A DNA stretch of 18,220 nt from Avoscillospira sp945864925 (GCA_945830595.1 CALZZH010000028.1:1-18220); one strand, 5' to 3'; positions 7,065 through 14,525 are shown, numbered from the stretch's first letter. Notes: generated by a model not told the origin, from the letters alone. Numbers and translations: made by a program.

Positions 7065-7286
7065 TTATGCACCCAGAAGCTTCGTGTCCGGCTCCACTTT
7101 GGCAATGCAGGCCTTCACTTTCTCCAGAATCTCCGCCAAACGGGCCTCTTCACATTCCAAAGTCAATTTCTGCGCCATAAAACTGACCGTCACCGATTGC
7201 ACGCCGTCAATCTTTGCAATGGCGCGCTCCATTTTAGCAGCGCAGTTGGCGCAGTCCAGATCCTGCAGACGATAGACTTTTTTCAT
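7065..7286 (-). CDS. Stand-alone heavy-metal-associated (HMA) domain protein
   Basis: This 73-aa protein is one HMA ferredoxin-like fold. The metal-binding loop is LDCANCA (Cys about 11 and 14, the CxxC site; canonical families read GMxCxxC). It is followed by a typical MERAIAKIDGVQSVTVSF helix-strand and a C-terminal KVKACIAKVEPD helix with a third Cys. It probably hands metal to the ATPase next door or acts as its detached N-terminal domain. ATG 7286 is one nt after the ArsR stop, with AAAGGAA upstream; in-frame starts further up lie inside the ArsR gene and are not credible. It is one nt away from the ATPase start, so the three genes are tightly coupled. Confidence 0.9.
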   Translation of the reverse strand: MKKVYRLQDLDCANCAAKMERAIAKIDGVQSVTVSFMAQKLTLECEEARLAEILEKVKACIAKVEPDTKLLGA

Positions 7287-7287
7287 G

Positions 7288-7668
7288 TTAACCGTTCCTT
7301 TCTTCATGGAGATGGTCCAGTGCCATCCGGTAGATTTTGGAGATGTGTTCATCATCCAGGGAGTAGTAAACCTCTTTGCCGCTGCGGCGGCTTTTGACAA
7401 TTTTCGTCTGCCGGAGAATCCGCAGCTGATGGCTCACCGCAGAGGTGGACATTTTCACAATCTCACTGATGTCGCAGACGCACAGCTCTGTTTCAAACAG
7501 GGCCGAAAGTATCTTGGTCCGGGTGATATCGCCGAATACCTTGAACATCTCCGCCACATCGCAGAGCGTATCGTCGTCCGGCATTCTCTCCCGCACCTGC
7601 TCCACCACAGACAGGTGGACATGGGCCTCCTGGCACATATCCTCAGAATAGTCCCTCTGATTTGCCAA
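7288..7668 (-). CDS. ArsR/SmtB-family metal-sensing repressor (CadC/ZiaR-like)
   Basis: This 126-aa winged-helix repressor releases DNA when it binds metal. The recognition helix region is ISEIVKMSTSAVSHQLRILR, and the wing is SGKEVYYSLDD. Two metal sites are visible. The helix-3 site is ELCVCDI, with a Cys and His residues in the N-terminal arm (MCQEAHVH). The helix-5 site is D-x-H, eleven residues, H-x-x-E in DDEHISKIYRMALDHLHEE, exactly the SmtB/CadC zinc spacing. The start is TTG at 7668, chosen for the AAGGAGG site 7 nt upstream; no ATG fits. It should repress its own operon through the palindrome at 7693-7708. Zn, Cd or Pb are the likely inducers. Confidence 0.92.
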   Translation of the reverse strand: MANQRDYSEDMCQEAHVHLSVVEQVRERMPDDDTLCDVAEMFKVFGDITRTKILSALFETELCVCDISEIVKMSTSAVSHQLRILRQTKIVKSRRSGKEVYYSLDDEHISKIYRMALDHLHEERNG

Positions 7669-7692
7669 ATGACCGCCTCCTTAATTTTATAT

Positions 7693-7708
7693 TTGAACAT
7701 CTGTTCAA
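7693..7708. promoter_or_regulatory. ArsR/CadC-type operator palindrome
   Basis: TTGAACA-TC-TGTTCAA is a perfect palindrome. The half-site TGAACA matches the known SmtB/CadC/ZiaR operator core. It lies between the -10 box and the start codon of the repressor gene, covering the predicted transcription start region, so bound repressor would block transcription. Confidence 0.88.
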
Positions 7709-7716
7709 CTGTTTGT

Positions 7717-7745
7717 AGTATATAGTAAAAATCTCCGGTTGTCAA
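7717..7745 (-). promoter_or_regulatory. Promoter of the metal-efflux operon
   Basis: On the minus strand a consensus TTGACA (7740-7745), 17 nt, then TATACT (7717-7722). Its -35 box overlaps the -35 box of mnmE on the other strand by five bases. Confidence 0.88.
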
Positions 7746-7767
7746 GGGCTTTCCGACAAGATATAAT
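7739..7767 (+). promoter_or_regulatory. Promoter of mnmE
   Basis: TTGTCA (7739-7744), 17 nt, perfect TATAAT (7762-7767). The 5' leader holds a small hairpin, AACGGC-GAT-GCCGTT (7779-7793), shortly before the ribosome site; its function is unknown. The -35 box is shared with the divergent metal-efflux promoter. Confidence 0.88.
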
Positions 7768-7808
7768 ATAAAAAAAGAAACGGCGATGCCGTTCAAAAGA
7801 GGGATTAT

Positions 7809-9167
7809 ATGTCTGATATCATTGCTGCCGTTGCAACGGGCCATTCCGCCTGTGCCATCGGCATTCTTCGTCTGTCCGGCCCCGGCTGTATTGAAGCGGC
7901 CGGCCGGGTTTTTACACCGAAATTCGGCGCCCTGGCGCAGCTGCGGGACAGAAATCTGACCCTGGGCTACCTCCGGGACAAGGATGGCCGTATCATCGAC
8001 GAGGTGCTGTTGACCGTTTCCCATGCTCCCAACTCCTATACCGGTGAGGACACGGCGGAGTTCCAGTGCCACGGCTCCCCTGCCGTCCTGGCCGCCGGGT
8101 TGGAGGCCCTGTTTGCCCTTGGCGTCCGGCAGGCCGGTCCCGGTGAGTTCACCAAACGGGCCTTTCTCAATGGCCGCATGGATTTAACTCAGGCGGAGGC
8201 CGTCGTCGACTTGATCGACGCCGAAAGCGCCGACGCCGCAGCCAACGCCGCAGGCCAGCTGGGCGGCGCCATGCTGCGCCGGATCGCCCCGGTTTATGAC
8301 CGGCTGACCGGCGTCATGGCCCACTTCCACGCGGTGCTGGACTATCCGGACGAGGACATTGACCCCTTCACCCTTTCCGCTGTGGAGACGGATCTGTGGC
8401 AGGCCGGTGCAAAACTGCGGGAGCTGCTGGCCACCTATGGCCGCGGACAGGTGCTGCGGCGGGGTCTGCGGGCCGTGATTCTCGGCAAACCCAACACCGG
8501 CAAATCCAGCCTGCTGAACCTGCTGGCGGGCTTTGACCGGGTCATTGTCACGGATATTGCCGGCACCACCCGGGATTCCGTGGAGGAAACCGTGAAACTG
8601 GGCCGCCATCTGCTGCGGCTGGTGGACACCGCCGGAATCCGCAACACCGACGATCAGATTGCGCGCATGGGCGTAGAACGGGCCGAAGCTGCCGCAGCCC
8701 AGGCCGATCTGGCCCTCTATGTCTGCGACGGCTCCACGCCTTTGACGGAGGAGGACTTCCGGGCTCAGGATACAGCCATGGAGGCCCCTTGCGCCATTGC
8801 CATCCTGAACAAGCAGGATCTGCCCCAGCAGGTGCTTCCCTCTGACCTGCCCTTTGAATGGGTCATCCCCTTCTGCGCCAAAACTGGAGAAGGCCTGGAG
8901 CAGTTGGAGTCTGCCCTGGACTGTCTGTTTGACGACAGCGTCCCCTGCGACGGCTCCATTCTCACCAACGCCCGGCAGGCCGGCGCTGTGGCCCGGGCTG
9001 TCGAAGCCCTGGAACGGGCGTTGGCGGCCCTGAAGCAAGGTCTGACGCCGGATGCCGTCCTGGTGGATGTGGAAGCCGCCCTGGAGGCCCTGGGTGAAAT
9101 CACAGGCCAGACCATGCGGGAGGAAATTACCAACCGGATCTTCGAGCGGTTCTGCGTCGGAAAATAA
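7809..9167 (+). CDS. mnmE: tRNA modification GTPase MnmE
   Basis: This 452-aa GTPase, with MnmG, adds the carboxymethylaminomethyl or aminomethyl group at C5 of U34 in certain tRNAs, using a tetrahydrofolate-linked one-carbon unit. The N-terminal folate-binding domain covers about 1-118 (IAAVATGHSACAIGILRLSG; GEFTKRAFLNGRMDL follows). The helical domain holds the inserted G domain: G1 GKPNTGKSS (226-234), G2 GTTRD (252-256), G3 DTAG (273-276), G4 NKQD (334-337). It ends in FCVGK with the family's C-terminal Cys (449). Length is normal. ATG 7809 follows an AGAGGGA site. Its usual partner mnmG is not in this window, so the locus is not the classic yidC-jag-mnmE-mnmG cluster. Confidence 0.98.
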   Translation: MSDIIAAVATGHSACAIGILRLSGPGCIEAAGRVFTPKFGALAQLRDRNLTLGYLRDKDGRIIDEVLLTVSHAPNSYTGEDTAEFQCHGSPAVLAAGLEALFALGVRQAGPGEFTKRAFLNGRMDLTQAEAVVDLIDAESADAAANAAGQLGGAMLRRIAPVYDRLTGVMAHFHAVLDYPDEDIDPFTLSAVETDLWQAGAKLRELLATYGRGQVLRRGLRAVILGKPNTGKSSLLNLLAGFDRVIVTDIAGTTRDSVEETVKLGRHLLRLVDTAGIRNTDDQIARMGVERAEAAAAQADLALYVCDGSTPLTEEDFRAQDTAMEAPCAIAILNKQDLPQQVLPSDLPFEWVIPFCAKTGEGLEQLESALDCLFDDSVPCDGSILTNARQAGAVARAVEALERALAALKQGLTPDAVLVDVEAALEALGEITGQTMREEITNRIFERFCVGK

Positions 9168-9701
9168 TCACCGGTAGAGCAGAACGGAAAACCAGGTGAC
9201 AATGTTGCCGTTGAAAAATTCCATGCCGCATTTCTCCGCCAGATCCGTCACCAGAATACCCTGGCTCTCCACGCAGGGGAACATCAGCTCCGGGTGGCGG
9301 CATGGTCCATCGGGATAGGCGCAGCGGCCGCAGATGGCGCAGGACTCTGTGGACAGGACCCGCAGCTCGCAGCCCTGATCCCGCATCAGTTGAGCCACCT
9401 GCCGGGTGACGGCTTCATGGTCCCGGCGGGTCGCCAGGGTCTGCTCCAGGTTTTCAATATCCGGCACCTCTGTCACGGTGGAGATCATCAGAAAATCCGG
9501 ATAGGCCAGGCAGGCTTCCCGACACTGCTCCACTGTCCCCACGGCCGGCGGGCAGGCCCAGGTGGTGCCGTACATACTGCACTCCGTCCGGCAGATATGC
9601 CGCACCCGCTCCGTAAACACCAGATCTTCCGATTTCATGAATGCATATTGATACAGCGGCAGCTCGGACAGCTGCTGCTCCAGCAGTTCTCGGTTGAGCA
9701 T
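9168..9701 (-). CDS. DUF2284 cysteine-rich metal-binding protein
   Basis: This protein of about 177 aa is of the DUF2284 type, annotated in databases as predicted metal-binding. It has two Cys clusters: CRTECSMYGTTWACPP near residue 35-50, and a dense one, CAICGRCAYPDGPCRHPEL, followed by MFPCVESQGI. This resembles an iron-sulfur binding fold; activity is unknown. I favour ATG 9701 because AAGGGGG lies 7 nt upstream; an ATG two codons earlier (9707) abuts the SD. Its stop codon (9168-9170) touches the mnmE stop (9165-9167) with no gap and no terminator, so the two convergent transcripts must overlap or collide. A promoter lies upstream in the HAD-gene leader. Confidence 0.85.
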   Translation of the reverse strand: MLNRELLEQQLSELPLYQYAFMKSEDLVFTERVRHICRTECSMYGTTWACPPAVGTVEQCREACLAYPDFLMISTVTEVPDIENLEQTLATRRDHEAVTRQVAQLMRDQGCELRVLSTESCAICGRCAYPDGPCRHPELMFPCVESQGILVTDLAEKCGMEFFNGNIVTWFSVLLYR

Positions 9702-9722
9702 CACCATTCCCCCTTTTTCTAC

Positions 9723-9751
9723 ATTTTAATTTCCCGCATCCACTTCGTCAA
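9723..9751 (-). promoter_or_regulatory. Promoter of the DUF2284 gene
   Basis: On the minus strand TTGACG (9746-9751), 17 nt, TAAAAT (9723-9728). The -35 box sits within 15 nt of the divergent HAD-gene start codon and borders that gene's GGAGG site. Confidence 0.65.
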
Positions 9752-9765
9752 TATGGAGGTTTTTC

Positions 9766-10428
9766 ATGCTTCGCTTTCCCTGCCTGGTGCTGGATCACGA
9801 TGACACCACCGTGGATTCCACCCGCACCGTCAACTATCCCCAATTCATTGAAGCACTGGCCTATTTCCGTCCCGGTATGTCCATGGGCCTGGAAGAATAC
9901 ATACACTACTGCTTTGATCCCGGCTTTTATGAAATGTGCGAGCAGGTGCTGCACTATACGCCCCAGGAGATGGAGGAACATCTGCAGCGCTGGAAGGATT
10001 ATCACAAAACCCATCACCCGGATTTCTTCCCCGGAATGCCGGAGCTGATCCGGCGCCAGAGGGCGGAAGGCGGCATGATATGCGTGGTCTCCCATTCCAG
10101 CGACGACGTCATCAACGGGGCCTATGACCACGCCGGCATTCCCCGGCCGGATCTGATTTTTGGGGCCGAACAGCCGCCGGAGCGGCGAAAGCCCAGTCCC
10201 TGGCCGCTGGAGGAGATTATGCGCCGGTTCGATCTGGGCCCCGATCAGCTGCTGATGGTGGACGACATGCCCCACGGCGGACAAATGGCCCGGGCCGCCG
10301 GAGTCAAATTCGTCGGCGCTGGCTGGTATCATATGCTTCCGGAGCTGGAAGAAAAAATGCGGGCGCAATGTGACTGGTTCTTCTCTACTGTGGAAGCGTT
10401 TTCCAACTTCCTGTTTGAAGGGAGGTAG
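9766..10428 (+). CDS. HAD-superfamily hydrolase
   Basis: This 220-aa cytosolic phosphatase-like protein has all four haloacid dehalogenase motifs: motif I DHDDT (10-14, nucleophile Asp10 and acid/base Asp12), motif II in VVSHSS, motif III Lys in RRKPSPWP, and motif IV MVDDMP. A helical cap (about 20-85, IEALAYFRPGMSMGLEEYIH onward) places it near the phosphoglycolate phosphatase-like group, but the substrate is unknown. ATG 9766 has GGAGG about 7 nt upstream. Its stop is 3 nt from the next start codon, so it is co-transcribed with the membrane protein that follows. Confidence 0.9.
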   Translation: MLRFPCLVLDHDDTTVDSTRTVNYPQFIEALAYFRPGMSMGLEEYIHYCFDPGFYEMCEQVLHYTPQEMEEHLQRWKDYHKTHHPDFFPGMPELIRRQRAEGGMICVVSHSSDDVINGAYDHAGIPRPDLIFGAEQPPERRKPSPWPLEEIMRRFDLGPDQLLMVDDMPHGGQMARAAGVKFVGAGWYHMLPELEEKMRAQCDWFFSTVEAFSNFLFEGR

Positions 10429-10431
10429 CGC

Positions 10432-11328
10432 ATGCAGCGGCCAACTTTCCGAATCGGCCTGCGCACAATCAAGACCGCCCTGGCCGTCATGCTCTCCCTG
10501 TTTCTGGCTTCCTTGTTTGGGGAACTGTCCATCTTCCCTGCCCTGGCTTCCATTGCCGTCATGTCCCGCACCTTTGACGACGGCCTGCGGGAGTGCCGCT
10601 GCCAGGCCGTGGGAATCCTCATCGGCGGCTTCTTTGGCTGTCTGACTGCGTTCCTCTGCCCCGTACCGCCCATCTGGGTCATGGGCCTGGGTGTTATGGC
10701 AATCATTTTTCTGTGCTCGTCCTTCCACGTGGGATTTTCCTGCAGTCTGTCCTGCGCCATCTTTATTGTAGCCTGTATGACGGAGGCCGATCAGGTATTC
10801 CACGATGTGCTGGTGCGGCTGTTTCACACCGCCATTGGCCTCACTGTTGGTCTGAGCATCAACTATCTGGTGATCCCCTATAACAACGCAAAAAAAATTT
10901 ACAGTCTGCTGCAGGAGCTGATCGATTTCCTGCCGGACTGTCTGGACGACTGCGTATTCCACGGTCTGTATCCGGATCTCTCCCCCATGGATCGCCTGGT
11001 GGAGCGGCTTCATTACGAGATGTCCATCTACCACCATCAGCGGTTCCTGCGTAAGCGGGTACACCGGGACGAGTATATTTTCCTTTGCGGGTGTATGCAG
11101 CTGGCTGAACGCATCCAGCAGGAGCTGAAGGCCATCTGCACCATGGACTGCATCGGACAGCCGGACGCAGATAATCTGCTGTATCTGCGTTTTCTGGGGC
11201 TGGAAGTCCCGGAGGACGGCCTGCCCGGCCGTCACAGTACGGACCAGGATGACGCTGTTACCAATTATCACCTGCAAAAGCTCCTGGAAGCCCGCACCTA
11301 CCTGCTGCGTCTGCTGCAGGAGCGGTGA
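10432..11328 (+). CDS. Aromatic acid exporter-like (ArAE/DUF939) membrane protein
   Basis: This 298-aa inner-membrane protein has an N-terminal block of about six membrane segments (residues about 12-155, for example LAVMLSLFLASLFGELSIF, AVGILIGGFFGCLTAFLC, VMGLGVMAIIFLCSSF, SCSLSCAIFIVACM, TAIGLTVGLSINYLVI). A soluble helical C-terminal half follows (about 160-298). This layout matches the ArAE_1/FUSC-like family, half-sized relatives of the E. coli aromatic acid exporter AaeB. Transport of aromatic acids is inferred from the family only. ATG 10432 is preceded by GGGAGG inside the end of the HAD gene. The bidirectional terminator at 11332 closes the two-gene operon. Confidence 0.85.
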   Translation: MQRPTFRIGLRTIKTALAVMLSLFLASLFGELSIFPALASIAVMSRTFDDGLRECRCQAVGILIGGFFGCLTAFLCPVPPIWVMGLGVMAIIFLCSSFHVGFSCSLSCAIFIVACMTEADQVFHDVLVRLFHTAIGLTVGLSINYLVIPYNNAKKIYSLLQELIDFLPDCLDDCVFHGLYPDLSPMDRLVERLHYEMSIYHHQRFLRKRVHRDEYIFLCGCMQLAERIQQELKAICTMDCIGQPDADNLLYLRFLGLEVPEDGLPGRHSTDQDDAVTNYHLQKLLEARTYLLRLLQER

Positions 11329-11331
11329 TGC

Positions 11332-11369
11332 AAAAAAGCGCTTGCGCACGAATGCGCAAGCGCTTTTTT
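11332..11369. terminator. Bidirectional Rho-independent terminator
   Basis: A 17-bp perfect stem (AAAAAAGCGCTTGCGCA and its complement) closes on the loop CGAA. A-run and T-run at the stem ends let it act on both strands. It lies between two convergent genes, 3 nt past the exporter-like gene and 8 nt past the reductase stop. Confidence 0.96.
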
Positions 11370-11377
11370 ATGGCAGG

Positions 11378-12406
11378 TCATGTCAGCTTGATCTCGCCGG
11401 AGAGGATTTTCTTATAATCCTCCAGATTCTTCTGCAGGAGGGTGGGCGTATCGAGATGATAAGGGCAGCGGCTGGCGCATTGACCGCAGTGGAGACATTC
11501 CTCGATCTTCATCATCTTGGCCTGAACCTCTGGTGTCAGCTGGGCGGCGCTGGGGCCGCGGCGGATCAGCTGGCTCATGCGGGCGCAATTGAGAATCTCA
11601 ATTCCCACAGGACATGGCATACAATAGCCGCAGGAACGGCAGAAGTCGCCCTGAAGCTGCGCCCTGTCTTTCTCGATAAACGCTGCCAGCTCATCGGTCA
11701 TAACCGGCGGATTGTCCATGTAGGACAGGAACTCCTCCAGCTCGCTCTCCCGCTGAACGCCCCAGATGGGCAGCACATTGTCAAACTGATCCTGGAAGGC
11801 AAAGCAGGCGGCGGAATTGGTCAGCAGGCCGCCGGACAGACCTTTCATGGCGATGAAGCCCATGTTTTTCTCCCGGCACTTGCGCACCAGGGTCAGGTCC
11901 TCCTCGCTGGCCAAATAGCAGAAAGGAAACTGCAAGGTCTCGTACAGGCCACTATCAATGGCTTCATTGGCTACAGGCAGCCGGTGGTTGGTAATGCCGA
12001 TATGGCGAATCTTTCCCTGGGATTTGGCCTCCAGCATGGCCTCATAGAGGCCGGTACCGTCGCCGGGCTTGGGACAGAACGCCGGATTATGAAATTGATA
12101 CAGGTCCAGATAGTCTGTTCTCAGATTGGTCAGGGTCGTCTGCAGATCCGACCAGAAAGTCTCAGATCTGGTGGCTGCGGTTTTGCTGGCAATATAGACT
12201 TTGTCCCGAATCCCCTCAAATGCCTCTCCCAGCTTGGATTCACTGTCCGTATAGAAGCGGGCAGTATCAAAGAACGTCATGCCGCCTGCATAAGCCCGGC
12301 GGATCAGACATACAGCGTCCGCCTGGGAAATGCGCTGAATGGGCAGCGCTCCAAACGCATTTTTCGGAGTCGTAATGCCGGTGGTGCCAAGGGTAACCAT
12401 TCTCAT
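11378..12406 (-). CDS. Aldo/keto reductase with C-terminal [4Fe-4S] dicluster domain
   Basis: This 342-aa protein has an N-terminal aldo/keto reductase barrel with the catalytic tetrad visible: Asp47 and Tyr52 (FFDTARFY), Lys75 (ASKTA) and His106 (LYQFHNP). The C-terminal 90 residues carry two ferredoxin-like clusters, CRSCGYCMPC (Cys 256, 259, 262, 265) and CLHCGQCASRC (Cys 304, 307, 310, 314). It is probably a cytosolic oxidoreductase of anaerobes that passes electrons through iron-sulfur clusters; the substrate is unknown. ATG 12406 has AAGGAG 8 nt upstream, overlapping the stop codon of the NifX-like gene (TAAGGAG). It is probably the third gene of the guaD transcript. Confidence 0.93.
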   Translation of the reverse strand: MRMVTLGTTGITTPKNAFGALPIQRISQADAVCLIRRAYAGGMTFFDTARFYTDSESKLGEAFEGIRDKVYIASKTAATRSETFWSDLQTTLTNLRTDYLDLYQFHNPAFCPKPGDGTGLYEAMLEAKSQGKIRHIGITNHRLPVANEAIDSGLYETLQFPFCYLASEEDLTLVRKCREKNMGFIAMKGLSGGLLTNSAACFAFQDQFDNVLPIWGVQRESELEEFLSYMDNPPVMTDELAAFIEKDRAQLQGDFCRSCGYCMPCPVGIEILNCARMSQLIRRGPSAAQLTPEVQAKMMKIEECLHCGQCASRCPYHLDTPTLLQKNLEDYKKILSGEIKLT

Positions 12407-12418
12407 AAAACTGTCTCC

Positions 12419-13114
12419 TTATCCTCTGGACAGCTGCCAATTCTGAAACGCATCGGCTGCCGCAGCAAATTCCTCGTCGTCCGCAATTTCCTCCACGTTG
12501 CACTGGCCGCCTTCCTCCTGATAGCGGAACAGATAGATATCCGCTTCCAACTCCGGCGCATCCAAATCCGGCGTCAGCGCCACATAGCGCCGGCCCTGGC
12601 AGCGATAAATCGCGATCAGACGAAAATCACTGTCTTCCGCTCTGCCGGTTTCATCGGTCACAGTCAGCGTGATGATTTGATCTTCTTCCTCCGCGTCGGG
12701 GCCGCCGCAGTCTCCATGGCGGCACGGATGGTCGCCCTGGGAGCCGCAGTCATGGGCGCAGTCATGGCCGCCTTCGTGATGGCTGCACTGAACATTGGGG
12801 TTATACATCAGGACATTGTGCAGCAGATTCCACACCGCCTGGTCCGCATCGCCGCTGCAGCCGCCGTAGAGCCTGACGCCTGCCTCCGCCAGGGCCGTCT
12901 GGGCGCCGCCGCCAATCCCGCCGCAGATCAGCACATCCACCCCTTCGTCCCGCAGAAATCCTGCCAGGGCCCCATGTCCCCGGCCATTGGTGGACTTCAC
13001 CTCAGACGAACGAACAGTCTGGTCCTCCACCTCATAGAGCTTCATCTGCTCCGTATGGCCAAAATGCTGAAAAATTTCGCCGTTGGAAGGATCATAGGTC
13101 ACTGCAATTCTCAT
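12419..13114 (-). CDS. NifX/NifB-type cofactor-binding domain fused to a DUF1292 domain
   Basis: This 231-aa protein opens with a dinitrogenase iron-molybdenum cofactor-binding domain (residues about 1-105; MRIAVTYDPSNGEIFQHFGH, then DVLICGGIGGGAQTALAEAG). Next is a 30-residue linker packed with His and Cys (about 110-138, CSHHEGGHDCAHDC, HPCRHGDC). An acidic C-terminal domain of DUF1292/YrzB type follows (ITLTVTDETG, RLIAIYRC, YVALTPD, IYLFRYQEE). No nitrogenase genes are here, so a role in handling an iron-sulfur or other metal cofactor is more likely than nitrogen fixation. ATG 13114 was chosen for AAAGGAGTG 6 nt upstream; an in-frame start at 13135 would overlap guaD by 4 nt. Confidence 0.85.
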   Translation of the reverse strand: MRIAVTYDPSNGEIFQHFGHTEQMKLYEVEDQTVRSSEVKSTNGRGHGALAGFLRDEGVDVLICGGIGGGAQTALAEAGVRLYGGCSGDADQAVWNLLHNVLMYNPNVQCSHHEGGHDCAHDCGSQGDHPCRHGDCGGPDAEEEDQIITLTVTDETGRAEDSDFRLIAIYRCQGRRYVALTPDLDAPELEADIYLFRYQEEGGQCNVEEIADDEEFAAAADAFQNWQLSRG

Positions 13115-13131
13115 ATGAAACACTCCTTTGG

Positions 13132-14403
13132 TCAAAACAACTTGGTGCCCGCCACATATTTGGCATAAATATTCCTGTCATCCCCTAAATACGCCGTCCG
13201 CTCCAGGCGCTCACGAACTGACAAGGGCTGCGGATGATCCAGATTGGAATCGTCCAGTACCACAGCGTCAAACTCATAGCCCGGGTCAAAGGCACCAACA
13301 TCGCCGAAGAATGCGCCGCCGCCCCGGGTCGCCAAGTAGAACACCATGTCAAAGGTCAGCGGCGCTACGCTCTGGTCCTGCAGCCGCCAACGGAGTTTGG
13401 AAGCCTGAATGGCGTGGGTCATGGCCCGGAACATGCTCTCCTGGCTGCCGCCGGCCACATCCGTGGCCAGGCCCACCTTCAGGCCGTAGTCCAGGAATTT
13501 CTTAATGGGCGCCACACCGGAGGCCAGGTTCATATTGGATTCCGGCGAGTGGGCAATGAACACGCCATTCTGGCGCATGTACTCCATCTCCAAAGTGTCC
13601 GAGTGCACGCAGTGGGCCATGATGCACCGGTGATCGCCACCGAAAAGGCCAAATTTCCGGTAGGCATCGCCGTAATTGCGGGCAGTCGGCACCAATTCCT
13701 TCACCCAGGCAATTTCGCTGTAATTCTCCGACAGGTGACTCTGAACCGGAACGTCAAATTCCGCCCGCAGATCCGCCAGACGATACATCAGGTCATCGGT
13801 GCATGATGGGATAAAGCGAGGCGTCAGGATGGGTTTCGTCCGCTGCCACTTTCCGGCCGTCTCCTCCAGCCACAGGCGGGTATTGCGCACCGACGCAATC
13901 GTGGACGGCTCCGCCAGATACAGCGGCGCATTCCGGTTCATATTGACCTTACCCACATAGCTCACCAGGCCAGATTGCTCCATCAGCTCCATCAGCAGCT
14001 GCGTGGCCGGAACATGGACCGTTGCAAAGATACAGGCCCGGGTGGTCTCACTGCGCCGCAGATGGGCGACAAACTGGCTGTAGGCCGTCCTGGCATAGTC
14101 CAGGTCCGCATATTTTGTTTCCTCCGGAAAGGTGTTGGTATTGAGCCAGTCCAGAAGCTCCATATCCATGCCCAGGCCGCGGAAGGAAAACTGCGGCGCA
14201 TGGAGATGCAGATCCGTCATGCCCGGAATGATCAGCCGGTCGCCGTAGTCCGTCATGGGCAGGCCGCGATATTTGGTCGGAAGAATCGGATATACCCCGG
14301 CGCAGCGATTCTCCAGGCAGACAAGATAGTGATTCTCACGAATTCCGAGATGTCTTTCGTCCAGGCTCTGACAAATATGTCCTTTCAGTACAAAGTTTGC
14401 CAT
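13132..14403 (-). CDS. guaD: Guanine deaminase (amidohydrolase)
   Basis: This enzyme of about 423 aa hydrolyses guanine to xanthine and ammonia in purine salvage and breakdown. Visible amidohydrolase metal and catalytic motifs: DLHLHAPQ (His about 66 and 68) after PGMTD; PRFIPSC; SHLSEN; MAHCVHSD; and LATDVAGG with the late metal-binding Asp. The PQFSFRGLG and PRFIPSC patterns favour GuaD over other deaminases. ATG 14403 has AAGGGGAG 7 nt upstream; ATG 14409 lies too close to it. An extended -10 promoter precedes it. It is divergent from a WYL regulator and followed within 17 nt by the NifX-DUF1292 gene. Confidence 0.88.
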   Translation of the reverse strand: MANFVLKGHICQSLDERHLGIRENHYLVCLENRCAGVYPILPTKYRGLPMTDYGDRLIIPGMTDLHLHAPQFSFRGLGMDMELLDWLNTNTFPEETKYADLDYARTAYSQFVAHLRRSETTRACIFATVHVPATQLLMELMEQSGLVSYVGKVNMNRNAPLYLAEPSTIASVRNTRLWLEETAGKWQRTKPILTPRFIPSCTDDLMYRLADLRAEFDVPVQSHLSENYSEIAWVKELVPTARNYGDAYRKFGLFGGDHRCIMAHCVHSDTLEMEYMRQNGVFIAHSPESNMNLASGVAPIKKFLDYGLKVGLATDVAGGSQESMFRAMTHAIQASKLRWRLQDQSVAPLTFDMVFYLATRGGGAFFGDVGAFDPGYEFDAVVLDDSNLDHPQPLSVRERLERTAYLGDDRNIYAKYVAGTKLF

Positions 14404-14427
14404 GGGCATTCTCCCCTTTCTGTTTTC

Positions 14428-14436
14428 AGTATATCA
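14428..14436 (-). promoter_or_regulatory. Extended -10 promoter of guaD
   Basis: On the minus strand TGATATACT: an extended TGn followed by TATACT (14428-14433), about 25 nt upstream of the guaD start. No good -35 box is seen 17 nt away (TGGAAG), which is common for extended -10 promoters or activated ones. Confidence 0.6.
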
Positions 14437-14459
14437 CAGTGCAGCAGAAACTTCCACGG

Positions 14460-14488
14460 TTGTTTTTCTGTCCGGTTTATTGTACAAT
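14460..14488 (+). promoter_or_regulatory. Promoter of the WYL regulator gene
   Basis: TTGTTT (14460-14465), 17 nt, TACAAT (14483-14488), about 37 nt upstream of the start codon. It is back to back with the guaD promoter; 26 bp separate its -35 from the guaD -10. Confidence 0.7.
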
Positions 14489-14525
14489 ATATTTGTTAGG
14501 ATGGATCTGTAAGGAGGCGGTTGCC

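Noticed and set aside
9748..11349. 533-aa minus-strand ORF
   Set aside because: Antisense to the HAD and ArAE genes, with no domain, RBS or promoter support.
11249..13168. 639-aa plus-strand ORF
   Set aside because: Antisense across the reductase and NifX-like genes and runs through the bidirectional terminator. No recognisable domains.
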